NCBI RefSeq assembly: GCF_026460885.1
Contig: NZ_JAOVZW010000001.1
Location: 248,001 to 312,000 of the forward strand
Origin: Chryseobacterium formosum
Lineage (GTDB): Bacteria > Bacteroidota > Bacteroidia > Flavobacteriales > Weeksellaceae
DNA: 64,000 bases
Direction: 5' to 3'
Shown here: positions 8,005-16,436 of the stretch, in pieces
How positions within the stretch are numbered: the first letter of the stretch is position 1
How the letters are laid out: each line of letters opens with the position of its first letter
Notes under the pieces: generated by a model
Database searches by the model: none
What the model was told of the DNA's origin: nothing
What the model saw: only the letters and a program-made list of their open reading frames with translations
Position numbers and translations under genes: made by a program

Positions 8005-8975
8005 TATGATCTTTCCGCATCAAAAACAGGAAGTTCTGCTTTTTGATATTCATTAATTTTATCAAGATCCAAAACCGTTGAATCTTTCTCTTTATCAGGA
8101 TAATACATTGGGAGAAATTTTGCTCCATAAATAATTTCCCGCGACGTATAAGACGATCTTTGAACAACTGTATTTGAAAACACTTCATCAAATGCTCTTA
8201 CATGAACGATGATTTCGATATTAATATTCTGAAAATCAGCATCTGAAAAACCGTAAAAGGGAGAATTCTCATCAATTTTATGAACAACCGTCCAGTTTAA
8301 AGCCAACGTATTAATCTTACTTAATTGAGTTTCTAAACGGTAAAAATTACTCTTCGTTGTTCCCTCTTCATTAATCTCAATTGCTGTAGAAAGTGTAACA
8401 TCTGCATCAGTCAAAGCATTATTTTTATACGGAGCCAACCTAAACATCAACGCTGTAACACCCTGAAAAGGAGCAATTACCGCAATATCTGAGAATCTGA
8501 GATAAGCTCTCGGTCTTGAAAACCTCCCATAAAATAAACCTGTTGCAATGGCAAAGGTAAGCAATCCTAAAAATGCCTCAAAAGTAGCCACCAAACTTGC
8601 GGTAAATCCTATCGGAGCAATTCTTCCGTAACCAACCGTTGTAAAGGTCTGTGAACTGAAAAAGAATACATCAATAAATTCGTTTAACGGATCACTTTTA
8701 TCGATTCCCGTAAGATGCTCTACACCAATCAAATAATAAATAAACGCAAAAACAAGATTAATCAAAATATACATTACCACCAAATAAGTAATGAACCGAA
8801 AAGAAGACAAATTCAGCATCGTATGATACCAACTTAATCTGTTGAAAACATTGACTCCTCTTCTTTTTACATTGGGAAGCCCGTCTTTATTGATAAATCT
8901 TCCGGAAGCGCGACTTCCAAAACCACTGTTTTCCGTATTTTCCTGTTTGATTCTTTTTCTGAAACCTTTTGCCAT
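8004..8975 (-). CDS. inward-rectifier-type (Kir-like) potassium channel
   Basis: A 323-aa two-transmembrane potassium channel. TM1 is at about 60-84. The pore helix and selectivity filter TVGYG are at 113-117, and TM2 is at about 125-150. A cytoplasmic domain of about 160 residues matches the Kir (KirBac) C-terminal immunoglobulin-like fold (AVIAPFQGVTALMFRLAP and onward). A basic N-terminal segment of about 50 residues precedes TM1. The product should conduct K+ across the inner membrane, with gating inferred from family. It is first in a two-gene unit with the YkgJ protein. Confidence 0.93.
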   Translation of the reverse strand: MAKGFRKRIKQENTENSGFGSRASGRFINKDGLPNVKRRGVNVFNRLSWYHTMLNLSSFRFITYLVVMYILINLVFAFIYYLIGVEHLTGIDKSDPLNEFIDVFFFSSQTFTTVGYGRIAPIGFTASLVATFEAFLGLLTFAIATGLFYGRFSRPRAYLRFSDIAVIAPFQGVTALMFRLAPYKNNALTDADVTLSTAIEINEEGTTKSNFYRLETQLSKINTLALNWTVVHKIDENSPFYGFSDADFQNINIEIIVHVRAFDEVFSNTVVQRSSYTSREIIYGAKFLPMYYPDKEKDSTVLDLDKINEYQKAELPVFDAERS

Positions 8976-9035
8976 AATTAACTATATCATTTGTGTGATT
9001 TTTATTTTAAAACTTTAAAAAGATAAAATAATTTA

Positions 9036-9043
9036 CAAAGATA
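9036..9043 (-). promoter_or_regulatory. putative -7 box for the channel-ykgJ operon
   Basis: The minus strand reads TATCTTTG, a full match to TAnnTTTG, about 60 bases upstream of the channel ATG. No clear -33 TTTG is found at normal spacing. Confidence 0.45.
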
Positions 9044-9103
9044 AAATATTGTTTTTATGAATTTTATCAATAATATCGTCATTATAAAGATTTAGAATTA
9101 AAC

Positions 9104-9111
9104 TAAATTTG
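9104..9111 (+). promoter_or_regulatory. putative -7 box for the truncated haemoglobin gene
   Basis: TAAATTTG matches the -7 consensus and lies 34 bases upstream of the ATG at 9146. No good -33 element is visible. Confidence 0.4.
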
Positions 9112-9145
9112 ATGTATAATTTTTAGCTTAAATTAAATTTTAAAA

Positions 9146-9526
9146 ATGAAAAATTTAGAATCAAGAGAAGATATAGAATTGCTCGTTAATTCTTTTTACG
9201 ATAAAGTAATTAAGGATGAAACAATTGGTTTCTTCTTCAAAGACATTATAAAAGTTGATTTTGACAAACATTTACCGAAAATGTATTCTTTCTGGGAAAC
9301 AATTCTCTTCGGGCAAATGAGCTATAAAGGAAATCCAATGGCAGTACATTTCCCAGTTAATGCATTGAAAGCGATGGAAAAAAGGCATTTTGAAAGATGG
9401 CTTGAATTATGGAAGCAAACCATCGAAGAAACTTTCACGGGTTTAAACGCCTCAATGGCAATTACAAAGTCTGAAAATATTGCTAATTTAATGGCTTACA
9501 AAATGGAAATGGCAAGGAAATTATAA
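9146..9526 (+). CDS. group III truncated haemoglobin
   Basis: A 126-aa haem protein of the 2-over-2 globin fold. The probable proximal histidine is His81 in KRHFERWLELW. A B10-type tyrosine is at Tyr18, and KHLPKMYSFWE (41-51) covers the distal E region, as in group III (Campylobacter Ctb-like) globins. The likely role is oxygen or NO handling, inferred from family. Its neighbours are not haem-related. Confidence 0.92.
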   Translation: MKNLESREDIELLVNSFYDKVIKDETIGFFFKDIIKVDFDKHLPKMYSFWETILFGQMSYKGNPMAVHFPVNALKAMEKRHFERWLELWKQTIEETFTGLNASMAITKSENIANLMAYKMEMARKL

Positions 9527-9550
9527 TACATTTATTTACACTAATACTTC

Positions 9551-10075
9551 ATGAAACTAAAACTTCTAATTGCTGCATTAATTTTAAACTTTTGTTTTTA
9601 TTTTGGACAAAAAATAGAAATAGTAAACATTGAAAAAACTATCGAAAATGAATCTACACATTACATTTTGTATTGTGAACTCATTAATAATTCTAATGAA
9701 GAGATCATTTTGCCTTTACCTACTGACCATCCAGGTAAACTTAACCCTAACGAATATAATTACTTTTATAAAGTCGAGGTTTCTCCTAAAAATTCAATTG
9801 ATCAGTGGGAAGTTCCACCTTATCAGCTTCAAGAAATTAGAAAATTAAATATAGAAGATTTTGTCATTGCAAAACCAAAAGAGAAAGTAAAGTTTCAAAT
9901 CAATACAGAGTACATCATTTTTTATAATCGAAGATTCAATAAAAATTTACCCCCGAAAAGTATTAAACTAATCTATAAACCTTCTGATATTGATAAAGAA
10001 AGAAATTTAAGTTCACAATTACAAGGCTTGAAAATTTATTCTCAAAAAATAGTTTCTAAGAAATACAAGCTATAA
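9551..10075 (+). CDS. exported protein of unknown function
   Basis: A 174-aa product with a signal peptide of about 20 residues (ending FYFGQ). The mature part is beta-rich, with hydrophobic alternation (THYILYCELINNS, VKFQINTEYIIFY), and resembles a single small beta-sandwich. I do not recognise a family. It starts 24 bp after the haemoglobin gene and may be cotranscribed with it. Confidence 0.7.
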   Translation: MKLKLLIAALILNFCFYFGQKIEIVNIEKTIENESTHYILYCELINNSNEEIILPLPTDHPGKLNPNEYNYFYKVEVSPKNSIDQWEVPPYQLQEIRKLNIEDFVIAKPKEKVKFQINTEYIIFYNRRFNKNLPPKSIKLIYKPSDIDKERNLSSQLQGLKIYSQKIVSKKYKL

Positions 10076-10104
10076 AATGATTTTATAAATGATTTTAGGA
10101 TTTA

Positions 10105-11175
10105 TTAAGGGACGATTACCGTAAAAATATATGCCGCTAAATTCACAAGTAAAACTGTTCCGTACAAAACATTTGTTTTTCCTCGACTTAAAGACAACAT
10201 TACGATGAATACAGATAAGGTAAGTAAAATAATATCTTTCTTATCTAATCCCAAAACCAAAGGAATATCATACATAATACTTACCGCAGAAATCGCCGGA
10301 ATACTCAAACCAATACTTGCCAAAGCTGACCCTAAAGCTAAATTTAAACTCGACTGTATCTGATTATTTCTAGCTGCACGAATTGCCGCAACACCTTCAG
10401 GAAGCAAAACTACTCCCGCAATAATAACTCCCACTAAAGATTTTGGCGCTCCCATACTCTGCACCATATCTTCAATAGTTTTTGAAAGTCCTTTTGCCAA
10501 AAGCACAACAATCACAAGACAAACTACCAAAAAGAGAAAACTTACAATCGCCTGTGTTTTATTCGGCACAAAATGCTCTTCTGCATTTCCGTCAGCAGGC
10601 ACAAAATAACTTCTGTGTCTTACCGTCTGAACCATTAAAAATACTCCATAAATGACAATACAGGCAATGGAAACAAAAACCAATTGCGCATTGTTATAAT
10701 AAGGACCATTTACGCTGGAAGTAAAATTAGGAAGCACCAAAGTAATCACCAATATTGAAACGATACTTACCAAATACGTTGTTGCAGAAGTTCGTGCAAA
10801 AAACTGCTCGAAATACTTCACACCACCCACTAAAACACAGATACCGATAATTCCGTTGAGAATAATCATTACAGCAGCAAAAACCGTATCTCTGGCTAAA
10901 GTAATGGCTTGTTCACCACCTGCAACCATCAGTGATACAATCAACGCAACCTCAATAATCGTTATACAGAGCGCAAGAATAATCGTACCATAAGGTTCGC
11001 CAACTTTGTGGGCAACAACTTCTGCATGATGAACTGCAGACAAAACGCTTCCCGTAAGAAGAATTCCAGCAATAACATCGTAGATGACTCCGCTTCCCAT
11101 TAAATTAAGGAAGTAATAAATTACTGCCAATACAGGAAAAATGTAGGTATAGTGTAAAAAGTCTTTTAATTTCAT
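10105..11175 (-). CDS. chaA: calcium/cation:proton antiporter, ChaA type
   Basis: A 356-aa integral membrane antiporter of the Ca2+/cation antiporter superfamily. The first alpha repeat contains GEPYGTIILALCITIIEVAL (residues 59-78, acidic Glu75). The second contains LLPEGVAAIRAARNN with Glu260, followed by LGSALASIGLSIP. These paired acidic motifs are the ion-binding site. About 11 hydrophobic segments are visible. It likely exports Ca2+ or Na+/K+ in exchange for protons. It is separated from its minus-strand neighbour by 65 bp. Confidence 0.93.
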   Translation of the reverse strand: MKLKDFLHYTYIFPVLAVIYYFLNLMGSGVIYDVIAGILLTGSVLSAVHHAEVVAHKVGEPYGTIILALCITIIEVALIVSLMVAGGEQAITLARDTVFAAVMIILNGIIGICVLVGGVKYFEQFFARTSATTYLVSIVSILVITLVLPNFTSSVNGPYYNNAQLVFVSIACIVIYGVFLMVQTVRHRSYFVPADGNAEEHFVPNKTQAIVSFLFLVVCLVIVVLLAKGLSKTIEDMVQSMGAPKSLVGVIIAGVVLLPEGVAAIRAARNNQIQSSLNLALGSALASIGLSIPAISAVSIMYDIPLVLGLDKKDIILLTLSVFIVMLSLSRGKTNVLYGTVLLVNLAAYIFTVIVP

Positions 11176-11240
11176 AAGTGTCCCTAAAATACAAAAAATC
11201 TATGGAAACCGCAATCTTAAGAGAAAATATTAATAATATT

Positions 11241-11579
11241 TTAATGACACCACAACTCAAAATCCTGAAAATCTGTGAGCATGTGAAAAAGTAATCCTAT
11301 GCCAATTAATCTTAAGTTTCCTTTGAAAAATAACAGCAAAAAATACACCGCAATCGCATAATAAGAATGTAAAAAATGAAAACCAACACTCATTCTGTTG
11401 GGGTCAAAAATTGGATCTGCAAACAAATGATCGAGATCGACCAACATCGTTGCCAAAAGAATTAAATATGCTTTTTTCCACCGTTTGCGGTAAAAAACAA
11501 AGGCAATCACTGCAGGGAAACCTAAATGCAGAAAGTAATGAGTACATGTTTTTAATAAAGCAATTTCAGGAGGACACAT
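11241..11579 (-). CDS. DUF6122 family small membrane protein
   Basis: A 112-aa membrane protein with about four hydrophobic segments and conserved His/Asp positions (HYFLH, MLVDLDHLFADPIFDPNR, GFHFLHSYYA, HMLTDFQDF). This pattern matches DUF6122. The spaced histidines and aspartates resemble membrane metal-dependent hydrolases, but no activity is established. Confidence 0.8.
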   Translation of the reverse strand: MCPPEIALLKTCTHYFLHLGFPAVIAFVFYRKRWKKAYLILLATMLVDLDHLFADPIFDPNRMSVGFHFLHSYYAIAVYFLLLFFKGNLRLIGIGLLFHMLTDFQDFELWCH

Positions 11580-11583
11580 TTAT

Positions 11584-12813
11584 TTATCTGAGAATTAATG
11601 GATATTTATCTTTCTTGAATTTAATTTTCACTGAATAATCTTGATTTTTATTTCCGTAAAAAATATATTCGATGTTTTTAAAAATCGGATTATTTAAAGT
11701 CTTAAATGACGAAAATAATAAAGGATTATTTTTCACAAAAACGAAATTTTGATTTTTGTTTTCTTCTACTTTATCTGACTCTCGAGTTGATTTAATTAAA
11801 ATCTGATTTCCGTTTTTACTAATTAAATTAGGTTGAAACGGAATCGCTGTAAATTGATTTTGCGCAGTAATCCATTTTTTATTTTGAAAATAACTCCAGG
11901 TTTTTTCAGGATTTGACGTTTGAAGTAAAATTTCATAATCCGGCTGAACGATTTTCTGATAACTTATTTTTTCTATCTCATTAAAATTGTCATCGTAACC
12001 ATAACTGATTATCGTATCGTTAACTTCCGAAAGATTCGCACTCATTTTCAGAGAATTAACAGATAGAGAATCATTTAAATTTTCATTGAAAAAAGAACTT
12101 ATTTTTTTGATATTTTCTGAATCTAATTCAGACTGCAAAAATTGAGTTTTCTTTTCTAAATCAGAGATTAATGACTCAAAATCTATAGCATTTCCTTCAT
12201 TCTTAATTTCAATTTCATCATCATTTAAGTTAATTGAAAAGTTTTGAGTTCTTAATTCAGAAATGAAAGAAATACTCCCTAATCCGTCTTTTATAAATGA
12301 ATCTGCATTTAATTTATTATTTCTAAATTTCTGAGAAAATGCTTTTCCAATATTGTCAAAATTCAGATTTGAAGTTCCGACAATGCATTTTTCACCTTCG
12401 ATTTTAATGAAAAACTGACTATTTTTAAATCTATCTTTCCCATCATTTACAAATTGTCGATTTTTCAAAAACGCTGAAAATTTCTCTTGATCATCAATTT
12501 CTAAAATTGCATACCACTCAGAAATTTTTGTCTTTTTCAAATGAAAAACCTGAAGGAAATCAGGGATTTCCAGACCTGAATTTTTAATTGAAATTTTATT
12601 TTTATCTTTTTTTCCTTCTTCAAACCATTTCGAAGGATGCGTTATAAAGCTGGAAATATATTGTCTTGTCGCTTTTTTCACATCAAGCAAAACCACAATA
12701 TCTGCATTTTCAGGAATGTATTTCAGATTTTTATCTTTTTGAAAAAACAGAAAATAAACTCCAATTGAAAGCAGAATTGCTATAAAAAAAGCAATATGTT
12801 TTTTTCGTATCAA
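11584..12813 (-). CDS. membrane-anchored envelope protein of unknown function
   Basis: A 409-aa protein with one N-terminal hydrophobic segment (about residues 8-24) and a long extracytoplasmic domain opening with YIPENADIVVLLDV. It looks like the bacterial families whose domains begin with a statement of the type (I/Y)P.NA..V (DUF3352/DUF4836-like), but I cannot assign it. It is the last gene of a three-gene minus-strand group (15639 to 11584) with the next two genes upstream. Confidence 0.7.
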   Translation of the reverse strand: MIRKKHIAFFIAILLSIGVYFLFFQKDKNLKYIPENADIVVLLDVKKATRQYISSFITHPSKWFEEGKKDKNKISIKNSGLEIPDFLQVFHLKKTKISEWYAILEIDDQEKFSAFLKNRQFVNDGKDRFKNSQFFIKIEGEKCIVGTSNLNFDNIGKAFSQKFRNNKLNADSFIKDGLGSISFISELRTQNFSINLNDDEIEIKNEGNAIDFESLISDLEKKTQFLQSELDSENIKKISSFFNENLNDSLSVNSLKMSANLSEVNDTIISYGYDDNFNEIEKISYQKIVQPDYEILLQTSNPEKTWSYFQNKKWITAQNQFTAIPFQPNLISKNGNQILIKSTRESDKVEENKNQNFVFVKNNPLLFSSFKTLNNPIFKNIEYIFYGNKNQDYSVKIKFKKDKYPLILR

Positions 12814-12831
12814 TCTTTTATAAATTATAAG

Positions 12832-12887
12832 TTTTGGCTAAAGCCAAAATTGATTAGAAATTTCAAAAAACGGACTAAAGTCCGTTT
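12832..12887. repeat. two tandem AAAG-centred palindromes
   Basis: TTTTGGCTAAAGCCAAAA (12832-12849) is an 8-bp stem around AA. AAACGGACTAAAGTCCGTTT (12868-12887) is a 9-bp stem around AA. They share the design GGnCTAAAGnCC and lie in the 84-bp gap between two genes on the same strand. Similar CTAAAG-centred palindromes are dispersed in flavobacterial intergenic regions. Confidence 0.7.
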
Positions 12888-12897
12888 CTATTGATAT

Positions 12898-14955
12898 TTA
12901 CAAAGTTTTTGATGATTTGTCAGTCTGTGAATTTTTATAAAAATCATCGATCAGATCAAAGAAATACATCAAACTGTTTTCAGAATTTGATTTGATATTA
13001 TAATTCATTTCAGTCTGAATACTTCCTCCTTTAGACTCCGTTTTAAAATAAACTTCTCCTGCATTTTTTCTTAAAATGTCAAGCGTTCCTTTTTCAGATT
13101 TTCTCTTAAATTCTTTATCCAATCCACCCAAAAGCTTCTGAATATTCAGTCTTCCAGATAAAGGATATTTTGAAGAATCTTTCATCCATTGCTTAGAAAT
13201 TTCAGACTGATTATTGGTGTTGATATTATCTTTTGAAGTGGTTACATAAACGATTCCGTCTTGTACGGTGAAAAATAATTGTTCAACATACGTGTTTTTA
13301 TTTTTCTCATCTTTGAAGGCGTAAAATTCGCCACTTTTCGAGAAGTTTTTAGCAAAAGCTTTATTAGAAGTCAAGACATTAAAAACGCGCTTCCAATAGT
13401 TCTCATTTTCTGTAGCGAATGCAAAAGTAAAGTCTGGAACCATTACATCTTTCGTTTTCTTTACTTCTTTTTCGTTGTAATTTTCGTCGTAATCGTAATC
13501 GGTATATTCTACGTTTTTAGATTTCAATTCATTCAGAACAAAAATTCCGTTTCCTGGAGCAATTTTAGAGATGGCTTCTTCATCCAAAACGATTTTCATG
13601 GTTTCGATAACCAACTCTGCTTCTTTTTGATATTCAGAATCTCCCGAATTTTTGAGCATTCCATACATCATATCAAAATATTTAGAACCATTCACGTTCA
13701 TCACATAATAACCGATGCTTTTATCGTTGATTAACGCAGCCAATTTTTTATTCTTTTTGCCTTTATAAACGTCAGAAATGTTTTTTTGCGTTTCAGAATC
13801 TTTGTGCTGATAATTATTAACGAGTCTTACTTTATCTTTGTCAAAATATAAGTTGTAAGAAGTATTTGAATTATATAATTTACCTAAAAGACCTGTGAAA
13901 TTGAAGTTTACAGGCATTTTTTTGTAGATTCCGTCATTGATGATTTTACCGTAATCTGCATAAATAAAAACATCAGAATTAGGATCTCTGAAGCTCAACA
14001 TATCTTTGGTAACCGAAATCTCCTTATTTGAATTAAAATATTGATCAAAACTATCTTCCGCAAACTTCTTTACAATTTTAAATTTCTCAATATTCAGCGA
14101 ATCCATTTCTTTCTGATAAGTTGAATCTAGAGCGTAAGATTCTTCTTCGTAGTAATCATCTTGGGAAATTGGAGGCGGCAAGACTTCTACTTTCGGAGCA
14201 TACACAGAATCCTCAACGGTAACATCCAGCTCTTTCTCTTTCTTTTCTTCAGGATATTTGTGATGCTTTTCAAGATAATTAATGTCTTTTTGCAACTTTA
14301 AAATCTCCGCATTATTATCTTTAATGCTTTCTTTTAAATATTTAATATCATCCTTTAGATACTGTATTTCTTCTTTATAATCAAAAGGTTTTGCTTCCTC
14401 AATATAAGCACTGTCAATGGCAACATTAGCTGTACTATCAATCGCCGCAATAACACTATCGGTCGCATAACCATCATCCCATTTGTACGGTTTTTGATAA
14501 CTGATCAAACTTAAAACCGCACGACTTCCGCTCCATGCTACAAAAACATCATTATCAATATCAATGTATGAATAGTTGTTTTTCTTGGTAACTTCCTGTC
14601 CTTTTTTCTTTATTGAATTAATAAATTCGAGAAATTTTTCCTGATTATCTAAAGCAAAATGCATATTGTAAGACTTTACAGAATCATTCATCGTGGCATA
14701 ATGATATTGAGTTGCATCATACTTTATTCCCGTTTTAGAGTAATCATTCCATGAAGCTTTTTTGTCTTTTTTGCCCATTTCTTTTAGCAGCGGATTGAAT
14801 TTTTCCCAATTGACTTTTTGATTCAATTGTTTTCCGTTCACTTCCATATAAAAAATAGGATTTTCGGGAGTTTTCATGCTATTTTGAGCAAAAACATGCA
14901 CAAAACCGAAGAGAAAGATGAAAATTACTTGTGTTTTAAAAAATAGAGATTTCAT
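12898..14955 (-). CDS. large exported protein of unknown function (coiled-coil segment)
   Basis: A 685-aa product with a signal peptide ending near residue 24 (HVFAQ). An N-terminal domain precedes a charged coiled-coil segment at about 195-245 (KDDIKYLKESIKDNNAEIL...). An acidic, Tyr-rich linker (DDYYEEESYALDS) and a large C-terminal domain of about 400 residues follow. The overall plan resembles the 409-aa protein downstream, with per-residue statements of substrate-like YYVMNVNG. No catalytic motif is recognised. It sits in the middle of the three-gene envelope group. Confidence 0.75.
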   Translation of the reverse strand: MKSLFFKTQVIFIFLFGFVHVFAQNSMKTPENPIFYMEVNGKQLNQKVNWEKFNPLLKEMGKKDKKASWNDYSKTGIKYDATQYHYATMNDSVKSYNMHFALDNQEKFLEFINSIKKKGQEVTKKNNYSYIDIDNDVFVAWSGSRAVLSLISYQKPYKWDDGYATDSVIAAIDSTANVAIDSAYIEEAKPFDYKEEIQYLKDDIKYLKESIKDNNAEILKLQKDINYLEKHHKYPEEKKEKELDVTVEDSVYAPKVEVLPPPISQDDYYEEESYALDSTYQKEMDSLNIEKFKIVKKFAEDSFDQYFNSNKEISVTKDMLSFRDPNSDVFIYADYGKIINDGIYKKMPVNFNFTGLLGKLYNSNTSYNLYFDKDKVRLVNNYQHKDSETQKNISDVYKGKKNKKLAALINDKSIGYYVMNVNGSKYFDMMYGMLKNSGDSEYQKEAELVIETMKIVLDEEAISKIAPGNGIFVLNELKSKNVEYTDYDYDENYNEKEVKKTKDVMVPDFTFAFATENENYWKRVFNVLTSNKAFAKNFSKSGEFYAFKDEKNKNTYVEQLFFTVQDGIVYVTTSKDNINTNNQSEISKQWMKDSSKYPLSGRLNIQKLLGGLDKEFKRKSEKGTLDILRKNAGEVYFKTESKGGSIQTEMNYNIKSNSENSLMYFFDLIDDFYKNSQTDKSSKTL

Positions 14956-14970
14956 ATTTGAGTTTAGTTG

Positions 14971-15639
14971 TTATTGAAAGGTGATGTTGTTTTGAATCTG
15001 TTTTTTCTGAAGGATAAAATCTAAAATATTCCCGTCAAGCTTTAAAGCTTTTTTGTTTGGAGCCAATAAATAAGCGGGGTTTGACTGAGATTTTATGCTG
15101 TTTTCAAACTGTAAAATCGATGTATATTTTGCATCGTTAAAAACTTCTTTATCGGCTTTACTCAGTTTATCGTAGTCGCTTTTGAAGGTACTTATCTTAT
15201 TTCTTGTGAAAGATTTTCCACTTAAATTTTGACTGTAAATGTGAGTTGGAATCATTTTACCTAAAATATTTTTGGCTTTCAACTGTTCTAAACCAGCATT
15301 AATATTTTCAATTTTTTTGAAATTACAGCTTAGTTTAATGATATAATTATCAAAATCCATTGAAGTTTTTACGTTGGAAATTCCAGGAACGCTTTTGAAA
15401 ATTTTTTCAGCTTCGTTGATTTTACTTTCAATCTCAGCTTTTTTAGGAACTTTTTTACCATTGACAGTTTCCATTTTTGAAATAGAAGCCAATCTGGTTT
15501 TGCTTTTACTTGCGTTGAGAATTAAAGAATATTCTCCGCTTCCATCGGCTTTGACATTGACTTTATCTAAAATATCAAAACAGCTCGTCAAAAGAAATAA
15601 GGGAATCAGCAGAAAAATCTGCTTTAAGTATATTTTCAT
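14971..15639 (-). CDS. lipoprotein of unknown function
   Basis: A 222-aa lipoprotein with signal sequence and lipobox LTSC (Cys at about residue 20). The mature part has VNVKADGSGEYSLILN near its start, a pattern shared with small Bacteroidetes lipoproteins whose domain begins with a statement of the type V.V..DGSG. It is the first gene of a group with the 685-aa and 409-aa exported proteins (15-bp gap to the next). Confidence 0.75.
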   Translation of the reverse strand: MKIYLKQIFLLIPLFLLTSCFDILDKVNVKADGSGEYSLILNASKSKTRLASISKMETVNGKKVPKKAEIESKINEAEKIFKSVPGISNVKTSMDFDNYIIKLSCNFKKIENINAGLEQLKAKNILGKMIPTHIYSQNLSGKSFTRNKISTFKSDYDKLSKADKEVFNDAKYTSILQFENSIKSQSNPAYLLAPNKKALKLDGNILDFILQKKQIQNNITFQ

Positions 15640-15656
15640 AAATCGGTGTTGAGAAA

Positions 15657-15664
15657 CAAATGTA
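15657..15664 (-). promoter_or_regulatory. putative -7 box for the three-gene envelope operon
   Basis: The minus strand reads TACATTTG, a full TAnnTTTG match, 18 bases upstream of the lipoprotein ATG. The expected -33 position lacks a TTTG. Confidence 0.45.
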
Positions 15665-15702
15665 CCTCTTTTTAGTTTGCCTGAATGTGAAATTCATCAT
15701 GT

Positions 15703-16422
15703 TTAAATTCTGCCTTTCAAATAATCCTGTCGCAAATCTTCGTCTAATTTTTCAATAGCGTAACGAAGACAGGTTCGTGGCATTTCTTTGTAGTATTGAT
15801 TCAGATAAGAGATCAATTCTGCCTCATTTTTATTTCCCATTTCTCTTAAAAGCCAGCCGTTTGCTTTATGCATCAAATCGTGTGAATGATATAAATTTTG
15901 GGTTACAAGTTCTTTTGTTAATTCAAAATAACCTTTTTTCACGTAATACATTGTTCCGACAACCGCTACTCTTTTGTACCACATTTTTTCGGAAGCTGCC
16001 AAATCTCTCAACAAGTTTTCTTTCTGATTTTCAAACGCATACCTGCCTAAAATTTTATAACAACTTGTATCAACCAAATCCCAATTATTAACATAATCAA
16101 GATGCTTCAGATAGAAATTAATGATCTCTTCTTTTATAGCTAAATCTTTCGTTTTTTCAAATTTAGAAATCAGCATTAGTAGAGCTGTCAAACGATGTTC
16201 GTGATAAGGAGAACACAACAATTCACCCAATTCTTCCAAAGATATTTTAGCATAAAATTCTTTGGCAACCGCTCTTTGATCCGGAACTTTTACTCCCAAA
16301 AACAAATCACCTTCGCCATATTCTCCTTTTCCGGTTTTGAAAAATTTAGGAAAAAAAGCTGCTTTCTCCGGAATGGACAAAACAGCTAATGATTCTTTGA
16401 TATCTTTAAGAATTGTTCTCAT
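15703..16422 (-). CDS. DNA alkylation repair protein (AlkD-like)
   Basis: A 239-aa all-helical HEAT-like protein of the AlkC/AlkD glycosylase family, which removes alkylated purines. Recognisable blocks are FLGVKVPDQRAVAKEFY, YVNNWDLVDTSCYKILGRY, and LMHKANGWLLREMG near the C-terminus, with aromatic residues lining the cleft as in AlkD. It lies 14 bp downstream of the antiporter gene, so the two are probably cotranscribed. Confidence 0.9.
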   Translation of the reverse strand: MRTILKDIKESLAVLSIPEKAAFFPKFFKTGKGEYGEGDLFLGVKVPDQRAVAKEFYAKISLEELGELLCSPYHEHRLTALLMLISKFEKTKDLAIKEEIINFYLKHLDYVNNWDLVDTSCYKILGRYAFENQKENLLRDLAASEKMWYKRVAVVGTMYYVKKGYFELTKELVTQNLYHSHDLMHKANGWLLREMGNKNEAELISYLNQYYKEMPRTCLRYAIEKLDEDLRQDYLKGRI

Positions 16423-16436
16423 TGATTTACAAATAA

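Noticed and set aside
13279..13734. A 151-codon plus-strand frame inside the 685-aa exported protein gene
   Set aside because: Phe/Ile-rich product with no signal, motif or promoter, and the opposite-strand gene fits an operon.
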